Assembly (NCBI RefSeq): GCF_934747485.1
Contig: NZ_CAKVGN010000008.1
Span: 1-57,607, forward strand
DNA from: an uncultured Brachyspira sp.
GTDB taxonomy: Bacteria; Spirochaetota; Brachyspiria; Brachyspirales; Brachyspiraceae
Direction: 5' to 3'
Length of the DNA stretch: 57,607 nucleotides
Below the pieces are notes generated by a model. The model was not told the DNA's origin, did not search any database, and saw nothing but the letters and a program-made list of their open reading frames with translations. The position numbers and the translations under genes are program-made. Numbering within the stretch: position 1 is the stretch's first letter; each line of letters begins with the position of its first letter. Positions 16,274 to 25,864 of this stretch are shown here, piece after piece.

Positions 16274-18394
16274 GTGGCAACTATTAATAATGCTAAATCG
16301 CTTTTAGATTCTATAAAATTACCTACAAACCTTAGTAGGCATAGCGATATAATGTTTGCTATAGGTGCGGTTATGGTAATAATGATGCTTATTATACCGC
16401 TTCCCTCTATGATTTTGGATTTTCTCCTTATCATAAATATAGTTATATCTTTGCTTATACTTCTTATGGTTTTGAGTATAAAGAGTGCTAGTGAGTTTAG
16501 TGTATTTCCTTCTGTGCTTTTGGTGATGACTGCATTTAGACTTGCATTAAACGTTTCTACAACAAGAGCAATACTTACACAGGGGGCTAATTTTAATGGT
16601 AAGGTTATCACTTCATTTGCTGAGTTTGTAGTTGGCAATAATATAGTTGTGGGTGTTGTAATATTTATCATACTTATAATAGTTCAGTTTGTAGTAATTA
16701 CTAAAGGTGCTACGAGAGTATCAGAAGTTGCAGCAAGATTCGCATTAGACAGTATGCCTTCAAAGATGATGGCTGTTGAAAGCGAACTTCAGGCTGGAGC
16801 TATTACAGACAAAGAAGCAGAAGAGAAAAGAAAAAAGATAAGAGGCGAGAGTGATTTTTATGGTACAATGGACGGTGCTTCAAAGTTTGTTCAAGGTGAT
16901 GTTATAGCTGGTATCATAATAACTATTATAAACATAGTTGGCGGTCTCATAATTGGTATGACAATGAGAGGAGAGCCGTTTGCTCAGGCTGCTGATGCTT
17001 ATACTCGTTTTACTGTGGGTGATGGTTTGGTAAGTCAGATACCTTCTTTCTTTATGAGTTTTGCTACTGGTTTGCTTGTTACTAGAAGCAGCAGTGAAGA
17101 TAATTTGTCTACTCAAATTGCTGTACAGGTTTTTGCTAAGCCTAAAAATTTATTTATTGGTGCTGGTTTTGCATTTTTCTTAATGTTCTTACCCGGCTTT
17201 CCAAAGATAGCATTATTTGTTATAGCATTAGCATTATTTTTGGCAGGTTATGCTCTAAGAAAAGAACAGCAAGAGCTTGGTCTTAACGAAGACGGCACTA
17301 AGGCAGAAGCTCAGGAACAGCCTCAGAATGCTCCTTTAGATGTTAGTCCTTTATTAAAAATAGAAAAGATAGAATTGTCTATTGGTGTATCATTAGTTCC
17401 TTTAGCAATGGAAAATGAGGGCGGAGATTTAATACATAGGGTAACTCAGGTTAGAAGAGAGCTTGCTTTAGAGGTTGGTTTATCTGTACCTCCTGTTCGT
17501 ATAGTTGATAATCAGGCTATAGAACCAGATGAATATACAATTAGTATAAACAACACAGAAATGGCAAGAGGTTTTGTTCGTCCTAATATGCTTCTTGCTT
17601 TGAATGCTAATTCTAATGAAGGACCTACTGAAGACTCTGAAAAAGTAAAAGAACCTACTTTTGGCCTCCCTGCTTATTGGATTAGGGTTGCTGATAAGGA
17701 TACAGCAGAGAGAAAAGGATTTATGTTATTTAAGCCCACTGCAGTTATTGCTACACATTTTAGTGAGACAATTAAGAGAAATGCTAATCTTCTTATCGGA
17801 CGTGAAGAAGTACAGAATATGCTTGATCTTATTAAAGATGATAATAAGGCTTTGGTATCAGAGGTGCTTGCTGCTAAACCTCATAATGAGAGTCCTCTTG
17901 GCTACATACAAAAAGTATTGCAGAATTTACTTCAAGAGGAAATTCCTATTAGAAACAGTGTTGCTATATTAGAGGGCGTTGCTGATGCTATTACTGTTAT
18001 GGGAAGCGAACAGGCTACAGAATTGGTTAGAAGCAGATTAGCTCCTCAAATATCTCAGCTTATAGCTGATGACCAAAAAAATATAAGAGTCATTACTTTA
18101 AGCCAGCAGCTGCAAAACAATATAGCACAAAACTTAGCTGACAGCGGAAATATACAAGGTTCTCAAGTGATAGCTATGAGTTTTGAAAGTATGCAGGCTC
18201 TTATAAGAAATATTAAAGACGCTATAAAATTAGTTCAAGATTCTGGTGTTACTGAAATAGTATTTTTGGTTTCACCTATAATAAGAAGACCTTTGTATCA
18301 GTTTATTGCTAAAAATATTGGTAAGTATAAAGTAGTGGCAACAACCGAGATAGCACAAGGGTATAATGTAATGGGTGTTGCTAGTATAAAATAA
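16274..18394 (+). CDS. flhA: Flagellar export protein FlhA
   Basis: FlhA forms the nonameric ring under the export gate and docks chaperone-substrate complexes. The 706-residue protein has about eight N-terminal membrane helices (to near residue 335), the FHIPEP-family cytoplasmic loop (ARFALDSMPSKMMAVESELQAG and the following GESDFYGTMDGASKFV) and a long soluble C-terminal domain. The start is GTG at 16274, with an AGGAGGA site directly after the flhB stop. The ATG seven bases earlier is in another frame. Confidence 0.96.
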   Translation: MATINNAKSLLDSIKLPTNLSRHSDIMFAIGAVMVIMMLIIPLPSMILDFLLIINIVISLLILLMVLSIKSASEFSVFPSVLLVMTAFRLALNVSTTRAILTQGANFNGKVITSFAEFVVGNNIVVGVVIFIILIIVQFVVITKGATRVSEVAARFALDSMPSKMMAVESELQAGAITDKEAEEKRKKIRGESDFYGTMDGASKFVQGDVIAGIIITIINIVGGLIIGMTMRGEPFAQAADAYTRFTVGDGLVSQIPSFFMSFATGLLVTRSSSEDNLSTQIAVQVFAKPKNLFIGAGFAFFLMFLPGFPKIALFVIALALFLAGYALRKEQQELGLNEDGTKAEAQEQPQNAPLDVSPLLKIEKIELSIGVSLVPLAMENEGGDLIHRVTQVRRELALEVGLSVPPVRIVDNQAIEPDEYTISINNTEMARGFVRPNMLLALNANSNEGPTEDSEKVKEPTFGLPAYWIRVADKDTAERKGFMLFKPTAVIATHFSETIKRNANLLIGREEVQNMLDLIKDDNKALVSEVLAAKPHNESPLGYIQKVLQNLLQEEIPIRNSVAILEGVADAITVMGSEQATELVRSRLAPQISQLIADDQKNIRVITLSQQLQNNIAQNLADSGNIQGSQVIAMSFESMQALIRNIKDAIKLVQDSGVTEIVFLVSPIIRRPLYQFIAKNIGKYKVVATTEIAQGYNVMGVASIK

Positions 18395-18430
18395 ACAATT
18401 TTTTAATAAAATATTATTGGAGTTATAATT

Positions 18431-18604
18431 ATGAAGACTATAAAAATCTTTGGAAAAAACAGAGAAGAAATTGAAAAACAGGCTAGGGATAAGTATGGAG
18501 AAAATTATTTTATTATAAGTATAAGAGAATTAAGAAGGAAAAATATATTTGGCATTATAAAAAAAGAATTTGAAGTATCTATAGGCGTTTTAGAGCAGTA
18601 TTAA
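18431..18604 (+). CDS. 57-residue protein resembling the FlhF N-terminal domain
   Basis: This small frame starts at an ATG with a GGAG site and ends in TAA 18 bp before flhF. The product (MKTIKIFGKNREEIEKQA..., ending IGVLEQY) has the same plan as residues 1-57 of FlhF in the next gene: a short strand, a helix (D/E...A...YG.NYFI), a strand (IISIREL versus ILSSKDI), a basic G-I/L-G-containing turn and a last EI/EV strand. It looks like a free-standing copy of the small FlhF N-terminal (B-type) domain. Possible roles are regulating FlhF activation by FlhG or export-gate contact; both are guesses. It is placed in the operon between flhA and flhF, so co-expression is likely. Confidence 0.7.
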   Translation: MKTIKIFGKNREEIEKQARDKYGENYFIISIRELRRKNIFGIIKKEFEVSIGVLEQY

Positions 18605-18622
18605 TTTTAGGGAGTTATTAAG

Positions 18623-20410
18623 ATGGTTGATATAAGAACAATCAGAGGAAAAGATAAGACAGATGCTTTTGCTAAGGCGAGAGTTGAGTACGGAAGCAAT
18701 TTTTATATATTGTCTAGTAAAGATATTCAAGTCGGCGGTTTTTTGGGATTGGGAAAGAAAACTGAGCATGAGATTAGAATAATGCTAAATAACTCTATAT
18801 ATGATAAAAAGAATGCTGATAAAGAAACTAATGCAGTAACAGAAGAAGAGAGTTATAATAACAAATTAAATAGCGATAGAATAGAAATGAATAAGCATAA
18901 AACAGAAGTGTTAGATGCTAGTGAGATGGCTGAGAGATTAATTAATCTTAATAATGCTTTGAAAAAATCTGCACGTGAAAGAAGTGAAAATTTAACGGCT
19001 AAAAAAAATACTGCTACTGTAGATATCACTGAATTTGAAAATGCTGAACTTGTAAATAAAAGTAAAACTTTTAAGCCTATAGAATTTGAAGAAAAATTTG
19101 AAGAAAAAAAAGTAAATAATAGTTTTAATAATTTTAATAATAATTTTGGTATGATGGGAAATTCTTTATTAAATGATTCTGACACTTCATATAGCAGAGA
19201 TACTCGTAAAGAAGAAGATTATTTTGCTTATAATAATCCTCAAAACAATCAAAAAAATAACTCTAATATTGACAGCATAGAAGCAAATGTAAAAAGAATA
19301 GTTCAGGATCAGCTAAAAGATATAGTTAAAGAATATTTTGAAAATAATATTCCAAACATAGATAGAAATAATTTTAACTCTTCAAATTATACAAAAAAAG
19401 AAAATAATAATTTTTATAATAGCTATGATAATATATTTCAAAATGAAGAGAGAAGTTTAAAAAACACTATAGAAGAAATAAAAAGCTATAGAAGAGAAGA
19501 TAATAATTTAAACTCTTCTATTATTAAAAATAACTTCAATGATATTAATAATAATTTTTATCAAGATGATGATGATGATTCATATTCTGATAGAAATATT
19601 ATTGCTAAAGATTCTTCTGCTGCAGACGGCATGGAAGAAAGTTTTAATTTTTTAAGACAGAGAGAGTTTCCGGAAGAGGTTTTGCTTGAATTAAGAGAAT
19701 ATTTACTTACATCAAGCAATGCAAGATTTTTTCAATCTAAAGATGTTATAAAAGAAGAGATAGAGAAATATTTTTCAAGCAGATTGCTCCTTGCAAATGG
19801 AATAGATGTAGGTGCTAAAAAGAAGATAGTGGTATTTGTTGGTCCTACTGGAGTTGGTAAAACTACTACAATACCTAAAATAGCAGCTCAATATATGAGA
19901 TCAGGCAGAAGGGTATCATTTGTAACAATAGACAATTATAGAATAGCAGCAGTTGATCAGCTTCAAAGATATGCAAGCATAATGAAAGTGCCTTTTACAA
20001 GTGCCAGCACTCCTGAAGCTTTGAGAGCAGAAATACGCAAATTAGACAGTTCATCTTTACTTTTTATAGATACTATGGGACGTTCTCCTAAGAGTGTTGA
20101 AGAGATAATAGCTATGTCTAAATATTTTAATACTGTGGGAAGATTTGATATGGACGTTCAGCTTGTAATGAGCTCCACTGCTAAATATAAAGATGCTCTA
20201 AAAATTATGAATGCATTTAAACCTGCAAATTATAAAGGTATTATTTTAACTAAGGTAGATGAAACCGATTATTTAGCTTCATCTTTATGTGCTATATCAA
20301 AAAGTAAAGTACCTATCACTTATGTAACTTATGGTCAGGGAGTGCCTAAGGATATTGCTCCTGCCAAAAGATATGCTCATAAAATGTTAGAAGGTTTATT
20401 TGGAAATTAA
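18623..20410 (+). CDS. flhF: Flagellar SRP-like GTPase FlhF
   Basis: FlhF sets the site and number of flagella, together with FlhG; in spirochaetes it marks the cell poles. The 595-residue protein has a small N-terminal domain (1-60), a long Asn/Asp/Glu-rich linker (about 70-340) of low complexity, then the NG domain: P-loop GPTGVGKTTT at 407-416, TIDNYRIAAVDQL, the DTMGRS motif and the LTKVDETDYL G4-like motif. The order and motifs are those of SRP/FtsY-type GTPases. The linker is longer than in Bacillus FlhF. A GGGAG site precedes the ATG at 18623. Confidence 0.95.
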   Translation: MVDIRTIRGKDKTDAFAKARVEYGSNFYILSSKDIQVGGFLGLGKKTEHEIRIMLNNSIYDKKNADKETNAVTEEESYNNKLNSDRIEMNKHKTEVLDASEMAERLINLNNALKKSARERSENLTAKKNTATVDITEFENAELVNKSKTFKPIEFEEKFEEKKVNNSFNNFNNNFGMMGNSLLNDSDTSYSRDTRKEEDYFAYNNPQNNQKNNSNIDSIEANVKRIVQDQLKDIVKEYFENNIPNIDRNNFNSSNYTKKENNNFYNSYDNIFQNEERSLKNTIEEIKSYRREDNNLNSSIIKNNFNDINNNFYQDDDDDSYSDRNIIAKDSSAADGMEESFNFLRQREFPEEVLLELREYLLTSSNARFFQSKDVIKEEIEKYFSSRLLLANGIDVGAKKKIVVFVGPTGVGKTTTIPKIAAQYMRSGRRVSFVTIDNYRIAAVDQLQRYASIMKVPFTSASTPEALRAEIRKLDSSSLLFIDTMGRSPKSVEEIIAMSKYFNTVGRFDMDVQLVMSSTAKYKDALKIMNAFKPANYKGIILTKVDETDYLASSLCAISKSKVPITYVTYGQGVPKDIAPAKRYAHKMLEGLFGN

Positions 20411-20448
20411 AAATAAAAAATTAATTTATATAGGAATTATAAAAAATT

Positions 20449-21327
20449 ATGAAAGATCAAGCAGATGAATTAAGAAAAATGATGGAAGTAAAAGATAAGC
20501 GTCCTCAGCGTATAATTAGCGTAACTAGCGGTAAAGGCGGAGTTGGTAAAACTAATATTGCTATTAATTTGGCTATAGCATTGCAGCAGCTTGGAAAAAA
20601 TGTACTTCTAATAGATGCGGATCTTGGGCTTGGAAATGTTAATGTTATATTGGGTACTATACCTGAATATAACTTATATCATGTTATAAAGGGTACTAAA
20701 AAAATACATGAGGTTGTGCTTGAAACTGATTATGGAATTAGATATATTGCCGGTGCTTCGGGTTTTTCTTCTTTGGCAAACTTGTCGAGCAGAGGTTTAA
20801 CCAAATTAATAAATAGCATGGACTCTTTAAATGATGCAGATATTATTATAATTGATACTGGGGCTGGAATATCTGATAATGTTTTGTATTTTTTACTTTC
20901 TTCAGATGAGAACATTGTTGTTACTATACCGGAACCTACGGCTATACTTGATGCTTATGGGGTAATAAAATCTATAGCTCCGGAAGACCCTAAGGCAGAT
21001 ATTAAAATTTTAGTTAATAGAGTAACTAAGGCATCAGAAGGTAAGGAAGTGGGTGATAAAATTATAGAGGTGAGTAAGAGATATTTGGATATGGATATTA
21101 AGTATTTGGGGTATGTACTTGAAGATAAGACTATTGCCTATTCTGTTTCACAGCAGCTTCCTTTTTATCAGTATGATAATAAGTGTCATGCTTCTATTTC
21201 TATATACAACATAGCTAAGAGAATTATTGATATGGAATATGATGAAGAGAGAGATACTAAGGGGCTATCTGGTTTTATGGAGTCTTTATTTGCTTTTGTT
21301 AGTAGAAAAGAGAATAGAATTTATTAA
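20449..21327 (+). CDS. flhG: MinD-like flagellar number regulator FlhG/FleN
   Basis: This 292-residue deviant-Walker ATPase begins with a short helix likely to contact FlhF (DQADELRKMM, containing the DQA.LR motif that stimulates FlhF GTPase in other bacteria). The P-loop SGKGGVGKTN is at about 27-36, DADLGLGNVN follows near 63, and IDTGAG marks the switch. It acts as antagonist and activator of FlhF at the cell pole. It lies 38 bp after flhF. Confidence 0.93.
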   Translation: MKDQADELRKMMEVKDKRPQRIISVTSGKGGVGKTNIAINLAIALQQLGKNVLLIDADLGLGNVNVILGTIPEYNLYHVIKGTKKIHEVVLETDYGIRYIAGASGFSSLANLSSRGLTKLINSMDSLNDADIIIIDTGAGISDNVLYFLLSSDENIVVTIPEPTAILDAYGVIKSIAPEDPKADIKILVNRVTKASEGKEVGDKIIEVSKRYLDMDIKYLGYVLEDKTIAYSVSQQLPFYQYDNKCHASISIYNIAKRIIDMEYDEERDTKGLSGFMESLFAFVSRKENRIY

Positions 21328-21353
21328 ATATTGAAATTATAGAGGTTTTATTT

Positions 21354-22046
21354 ATGAATGATTTTATGGCTAAGGTAAAAAATTATTTTTCCAGTAACTT
21401 TGGTAAATTGTCGCTTATTGTAATGGGCTTATCTTTTATATTTACTTTTTTATTTTCTACTTTGTTTAGAAATAGAATAGATGTGTCTATTATGAGGGCT
21501 TTTATATCTACAGTAATTACTGGTATTATATTGTATGTTTTAGCTATTGTTCTTAAAAAGTTTTTATCTGATGCTATAGAATCTTCTGGAGTTTTTGATA
21601 GTAATGCAAATAGCACTCAAGCAGCAGCTAATGAAGAAATTAGTGAAATTAAAGAAAATACAAATAATAATATTGCTAATACTCCTACTAATAATCCTGT
21701 AGAAAATAATATTAGTGATGAAAATACAACTTTAGAAACTTCTTCTGGAAATATGGATACAACTGAAGATTTTAAAATTGAAGATAATAATATAGTGCCT
21801 AGTATTGATAATATAAATGTTGATAAAAATAAAAAAGTAGATTATCATAATATGGGAGATATAGGCGACATAATATCTTCCGTTACTGATAATTCCAATA
21901 TGGAAGAAGCGAGTGATTATTTTCCTCTTAAGAAAGAAACTGCTGATGCGGTTAGTTTAGAGAGGGAGGTAAGGGAAGACCCTGAGAAGGTTGCTAAAGC
22001 AGTGAGGACTATGCTTTCTAAAGAAGAGAAAAAAGAAAGTAAATAA
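21354..22046 (+). CDS. Uncharacterised two-helix membrane protein in the flagellar operon
   Basis: I do not recognise a named family. The 230-residue protein has two hydrophobic helices (about 18-38 and 48-68) followed by a long acidic, Asn/Thr-rich, probably disordered segment (about 78-165) and a conserved-looking C-terminus (DIGDIISSV.D near 167, then REDPEKVAKAVRTMLSKEEKK). The C-terminal EDPEKVAKAVRTML helix resembles short flagellar-operon proteins seen between flhG and fliA in spirochaetes. That position suggests a link to flagellar assembly or sigma-28 control (inference from context only). Confidence 0.6.
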   Translation: MNDFMAKVKNYFSSNFGKLSLIVMGLSFIFTFLFSTLFRNRIDVSIMRAFISTVITGIILYVLAIVLKKFLSDAIESSGVFDSNANSTQAAANEEISEIKENTNNNIANTPTNNPVENNISDENTTLETSSGNMDTTEDFKIEDNNIVPSIDNINVDKNKKVDYHNMGDIGDIISSVTDNSNMEEASDYFPLKKETADAVSLEREVREDPEKVAKAVRTMLSKEEKKESK

Positions 22047-22070
22047 AAAAATAAAAAGTAGAGTACCATT

Positions 22071-22883
22071 ATGAAAAAGAATAAGAAAGGCATAATACCA
22101 AATATTACAGATGATAATGAGCAGGAGTATTGGATTGAGTATAAAAAGACACTCTCTCCTCATATAAAAGAAGCATTAGTGATAAAATATTCTAATTTGG
22201 TTAAATATGTTGCTAATCAAATAAACTTTAATATGAAAGCTACTCGTGATATAGAATTTGATGATTTAGTAGGCTATGGTGCTTTGGGGTTAATAGATGC
22301 TATAGATAAGTATGACCCAAATAAAGAAGTTAAATTCAAAACTTATGCTACAACAAGAATAAAAGGTTCTATTTATGATGAGCTTAGAAAAATAGACAAG
22401 CTTCCAAGGTCTATAAGAAGAGAGATAAAAGATATAGAAATAGCGAGAGAGTTCTTAGAGAGTAAATTAGGACGCAATGTTAACTCTCAAGAGATAGCAG
22501 ATACTATGGGTATACCTTTGAGTAAAATTAATGAAACTATGAGATATTCTATAGAAGCATCTACTACTTCTTTAAGCGAGGTTTGGTATCATGGAGATGA
22601 TTCTGATGAAATATCTATAATGGATACTTTAAAAGCAAGCGATAAAAATAATCCTGAATATCTTGCTGAGAGGAAAGATGTTCAGAAAAAGATTGTTGAG
22701 GCTTTAGATAAATTACCTGAAAAAGAAAGAAGTGTTCTTATATTATATTATTATGAAGATTTAACTTTAAAAGAGATTGGTAAGGTATTAGATGTATCAG
22801 AGAGCAGGGTATCTCAGCTTCACACAAAGGCTGTGCAGCAATTAAGATACAGTCTTTCAGAGATAAAAAAACAATTACTATAG
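22071..22883 (+). CDS. fliA: Flagellar sigma factor sigma-28 (FliA/WhiG type)
   Basis: This 270-residue sigma factor has region 2 (LVKYVANQI..., DDLVGYGALGLIDAIDKYDPN, FKTYATTRIKGSIYDELRK), region 3 (LGRNVNSQEIADTMGI) and region 4 (LPEKERSVLILYYYEDLTLKEIGKVLDVSESRVSQLHTKA). The FliA/WhiG subgroup lacks region 1.1, as here. It drives late flagellar genes; an anti-sigma FlgM is not in the window. It starts 24 bp after the previous gene and ends 13 bp before fapA. Confidence 0.94.
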   Translation: MKKNKKGIIPNITDDNEQEYWIEYKKTLSPHIKEALVIKYSNLVKYVANQINFNMKATRDIEFDDLVGYGALGLIDAIDKYDPNKEVKFKTYATTRIKGSIYDELRKIDKLPRSIRREIKDIEIAREFLESKLGRNVNSQEIADTMGIPLSKINETMRYSIEASTTSLSEVWYHGDDSDEISIMDTLKASDKNNPEYLAERKDVQKKIVEALDKLPEKERSVLILYYYEDLTLKEIGKVLDVSESRVSQLHTKAVQQLRYSLSEIKKQLL

Positions 22884-22896
22884 TAGGTGGTTTTTT

Positions 22897-24867
22897 ATGA
22901 ATGAATTAAAAAGAAAAATTTTACAAAGTGATTTTTACAAAGATATTTATAATAATCAGAATTCGCGTTCTATAGAATTGGAAGTTGAGAATTTAGAAGA
23001 CGGCATGCATCAGGCAGCTGCTATATTTCAATGTCCTGTATATGAACTATCCTACAAAATCATTAGAGATAGAAGCACAGGTATTTTTAAAAAGCTTCAT
23101 TTTACTCCTTATTTAATAAGATACACACATATAAAATATGATAAATCTAGTATTACATACGGTCATACAGTTGATTATTCTACTGTTTCGCATATGGATA
23201 AAGATGACAGTGTTGTTATAGATAAAGATACAAGCATAGTAGTAAGGGTAAAAAGAGATGGAGTATTTTTAAAAGTTTCTCCTCCTACTGCTGACGGAAC
23301 TAGAATTGAAGATATGAAGGCTTTAGAAAAAAAATTAATAGAAGCTGGTCTTAAACATTATGATTCCAACTTAGCTAAAGAAATTTTACATGAGCAAAAA
23401 GGCGAGTATGTAAAAATAGCCGATTGGGACCCTTCAAAATCTGTATACAATGCTAAAATTACATATACTATTACAGAAGATAATATGCAAGCTTATATTA
23501 CTGTTAGCAAACCAAACAATGGCGGAAGAGAGATTGACTTGCAAGATGCTAAGGAATTATTAGAAAATAGCGGAATTGTATTTGGTGTAAAAGAAGATAA
23601 TATTTCAAAGCTTTTGGAAGAGGGTACTTTTAATGTTCCGATACTTGCTGCTGAGGGGCTTTATCCTAAGATTGGGCAGAATGCTAAGATAGAATATTTA
23701 GTTAAGGTTAATAAAGATGTTATACCAAAATATATAGATGAAGATGAGAGTATAGATTATAAGGATTTGAGCATCGTAGAAAATGTATCTGAGGGACAGA
23801 AATTAGCACATAAGATTCCTGCTACAGAGGGGGAACATGGTATTAATGTCTTAGGTACAAAGATAGAAGCCAAAGACGGTAAAGATTTAGATTTAAAAGA
23901 TATACTTGGCGACAATGTTGTTATAGATGGCGATTATATAGTTGCGGGTATAAATGGACAGGTTTTATTAAAGGGTAAATTATTAAGTGTTGAGCCTGTA
24001 TTTGAGGTTTCTGGAGATGTTGGACCTGAGACTGGAAATATTAATTTTATAGGAAGCGTGCTTGTTAAGGGAAGTGTTAGTGATAATTTCTCTGTAAAAG
24101 CTGAGGGTAATATTGAAGTTAATGGTACAGTTGGTAAATGCGACCTTGAGGCTAAGGGAGACATTATAGTAAAACTTGGTATTCAAGGAAATGAGAACAG
24201 TTTTGTTAGGGCTGGCGGTGATGTTATTGCTAAGTTTATACAATTCTCAAATGTGGAATCTGCTAATAATGTTATAGTTACTGAGGCTATACTTAATTCT
24301 AATATAGATTCAGATAATAGAATAATACTTACAGGTAAGAGGGCTTCTGCAAGCGGTGGAGTATTAAGAGCTTTATATGAGGTTAATGGTAAGGTATTAG
24401 GCTCTCCTTCTGGAACAAAAACTACTATAGAAACAGGGGTTAGTCCTGCTAAAAGAAGAAGTATTGCTGCTATGGATAAAGAAAAAGAGGAGCTTGATGT
24501 TGCTATAGAAGAGATAGAAAGAAATATTAAATCATTAGAACAGGCTGCTAAGGTGAGAAAATTAGATGATGAAAAGACTGAGCAGTTACAAAGTTTGAAA
24601 GAGCAGCTTGAGCAGGCTAACAGCAGAAGAGAGGAAATTGTATTAGAGAGAGAGGCTTTATTGCAGCAAATGGAAATAGAGAAAGTAGAGTCTACAATAA
24701 GTGCCGGTAAAGAGGCATTGGCTGGGGTTAAACTCATCATAGGCAGTGCTGAATTTGATATTAGACAAACCTATAAGGCTGTTACTTTCTATGAAGATAA
24801 AGGCTTAATACAAATTGATAAATACAGAGGCGAGCCTAAAAACGATAATAAGAAGAGCGATATTTAA
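22897..24867 (+). CDS. FapA-family protein (DUF342)
   Basis: This 656-residue protein belongs to the flagellar-assembly-protein-A family (DUF342), which often sits next to fliA or chemotaxis genes. It has an N-terminal region (1-180), a central beta-rich DUF342 core with repeated G-rich turns (about 275-500: GDVGPETGNINFIGSVLVKGSV, then GNIEVNGTVGKCDLEAKGDIIV and similar), predicted as a right-handed beta helix, and a C-terminal coiled coil (about 525-600). Molecular function is not established. In Vibrio, FapA influences flagellar assembly and polarity-related signalling. The following gene starts 19 bp downstream. Confidence 0.85.
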   Translation: MNELKRKILQSDFYKDIYNNQNSRSIELEVENLEDGMHQAAAIFQCPVYELSYKIIRDRSTGIFKKLHFTPYLIRYTHIKYDKSSITYGHTVDYSTVSHMDKDDSVVIDKDTSIVVRVKRDGVFLKVSPPTADGTRIEDMKALEKKLIEAGLKHYDSNLAKEILHEQKGEYVKIADWDPSKSVYNAKITYTITEDNMQAYITVSKPNNGGREIDLQDAKELLENSGIVFGVKEDNISKLLEEGTFNVPILAAEGLYPKIGQNAKIEYLVKVNKDVIPKYIDEDESIDYKDLSIVENVSEGQKLAHKIPATEGEHGINVLGTKIEAKDGKDLDLKDILGDNVVIDGDYIVAGINGQVLLKGKLLSVEPVFEVSGDVGPETGNINFIGSVLVKGSVSDNFSVKAEGNIEVNGTVGKCDLEAKGDIIVKLGIQGNENSFVRAGGDVIAKFIQFSNVESANNVIVTEAILNSNIDSDNRIILTGKRASASGGVLRALYEVNGKVLGSPSGTKTTIETGVSPAKRRSIAAMDKEKEELDVAIEEIERNIKSLEQAAKVRKLDDEKTEQLQSLKEQLEQANSRREEIVLEREALLQQMEIEKVESTISAGKEALAGVKLIIGSAEFDIRQTYKAVTFYEDKGLIQIDKYRGEPKNDNKKSDI

Positions 24868-24886
24868 TGTTTTTATAGGGGGGATT

Positions 24887-25864
24887 TTGAGTAATAAATA
24901 CTTTAATATAAATGATTTTTATAAGACTGCCATAGAATGTGCTATAGATTCTGACCCGAGGGGAAGAGATATTGTAGAAAAAGAGCTTGATATAGTAAAA
25001 AAAGATTATGAGGCTATAAAAGATAAAAGAAAAAAAGAATGCTTTGATAAAGATAATTTGTTTAATCCGTATGCTGACAGCAGAATATTAAATATTGCAG
25101 AAGATAAAGAGATAAAAAAAATATTTTGTGGTATTGATATGCAAACTTCAGAGCTTTTGCTTGCAGACAGATTAAATGAAAAAAATGCAAACATTGATTT
25201 AATTGTTACTCATCACCCTAATGGTTATGCTTATGCTAAGTTTTATGAAGTGATAGCTATGCAGACTGATAAAAACTATCTTAATGGTGTTAATGTAAAT
25301 GTATCTGAAGCTCTTACTAATAAAAGAATGAATGGAGTTGAACGCTCTGTTTCTCCTTCAAACCATAATAGAGATGTTACTGCTGCCAAGCTTCTTAATC
25401 TTAATTATATGTGTATGCATACATTAGCTGATAATCATGTTGAAACTTTTTTAACTAATCTTATAAAAGGAAAAAATCCCTATAAACTTTCTGATATATT
25501 AGATTTACTTAATGATATTGAATAATATAAAATATCATCAAAAAATAATAATCCTCCTAAACTTTTTAATGGAAGTGAAAAAAACAGAGCTGGTAAAATT
25601 GTTGTAGATATGACTGGCGGAGCTTCTTTTGATATTGGAATGATTTCTGCTTTAGCTAATGCGGGTGTTGGTACTTTGGTTGTGATGCATTTATCTGATA
25701 ATCATATAGAAGAGTGTAAAAAATATAATATTAATATTGTTTGTGCTGGACATATGGCTAGTGATAGTTTGGGGCTTAATTTACTTTTTAAGGCTATGAA
25801 AGAAAAAGCAAAAAAAAGTTTTGAGATACTTCCTGCTTCCGGATATATATTTGTGGAAAGATAA
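24887..25864 (+). pseudogene. Nif3-like (NGG1p-interacting factor) gene interrupted by one in-frame TAA
   Basis: A TTG at 24887 with an AGGGGGGA ribosome site opens a frame of 326 codons ending at 25864, interrupted by a single TAA at 25523-25525. The part before the stop holds a Nif3-like core (VTHHPNG near residue 107, HTLADNHVE); the part after it (IVVDMTGGASFDIGMISALANAGVGTLVVMHLSD in overlapping pieces, HMASDSLGLN) holds the C-terminal metal-site half. Nif3 proteins bind two metals using residues from both ends, so truncation should destroy function. One base change (for example CAA or GAA to TAA) explains it. A sequencing error or a recent nonsense mutation are both possible; the two halves otherwise look intact. 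Confidence 0.7.

Noticed and set aside
24183..24740. 185-codon minus-strand frame inside fapA
   Set aside because: It is a shadow of a well-supported gene; composition is Ser/Leu-rich without domain motifs.
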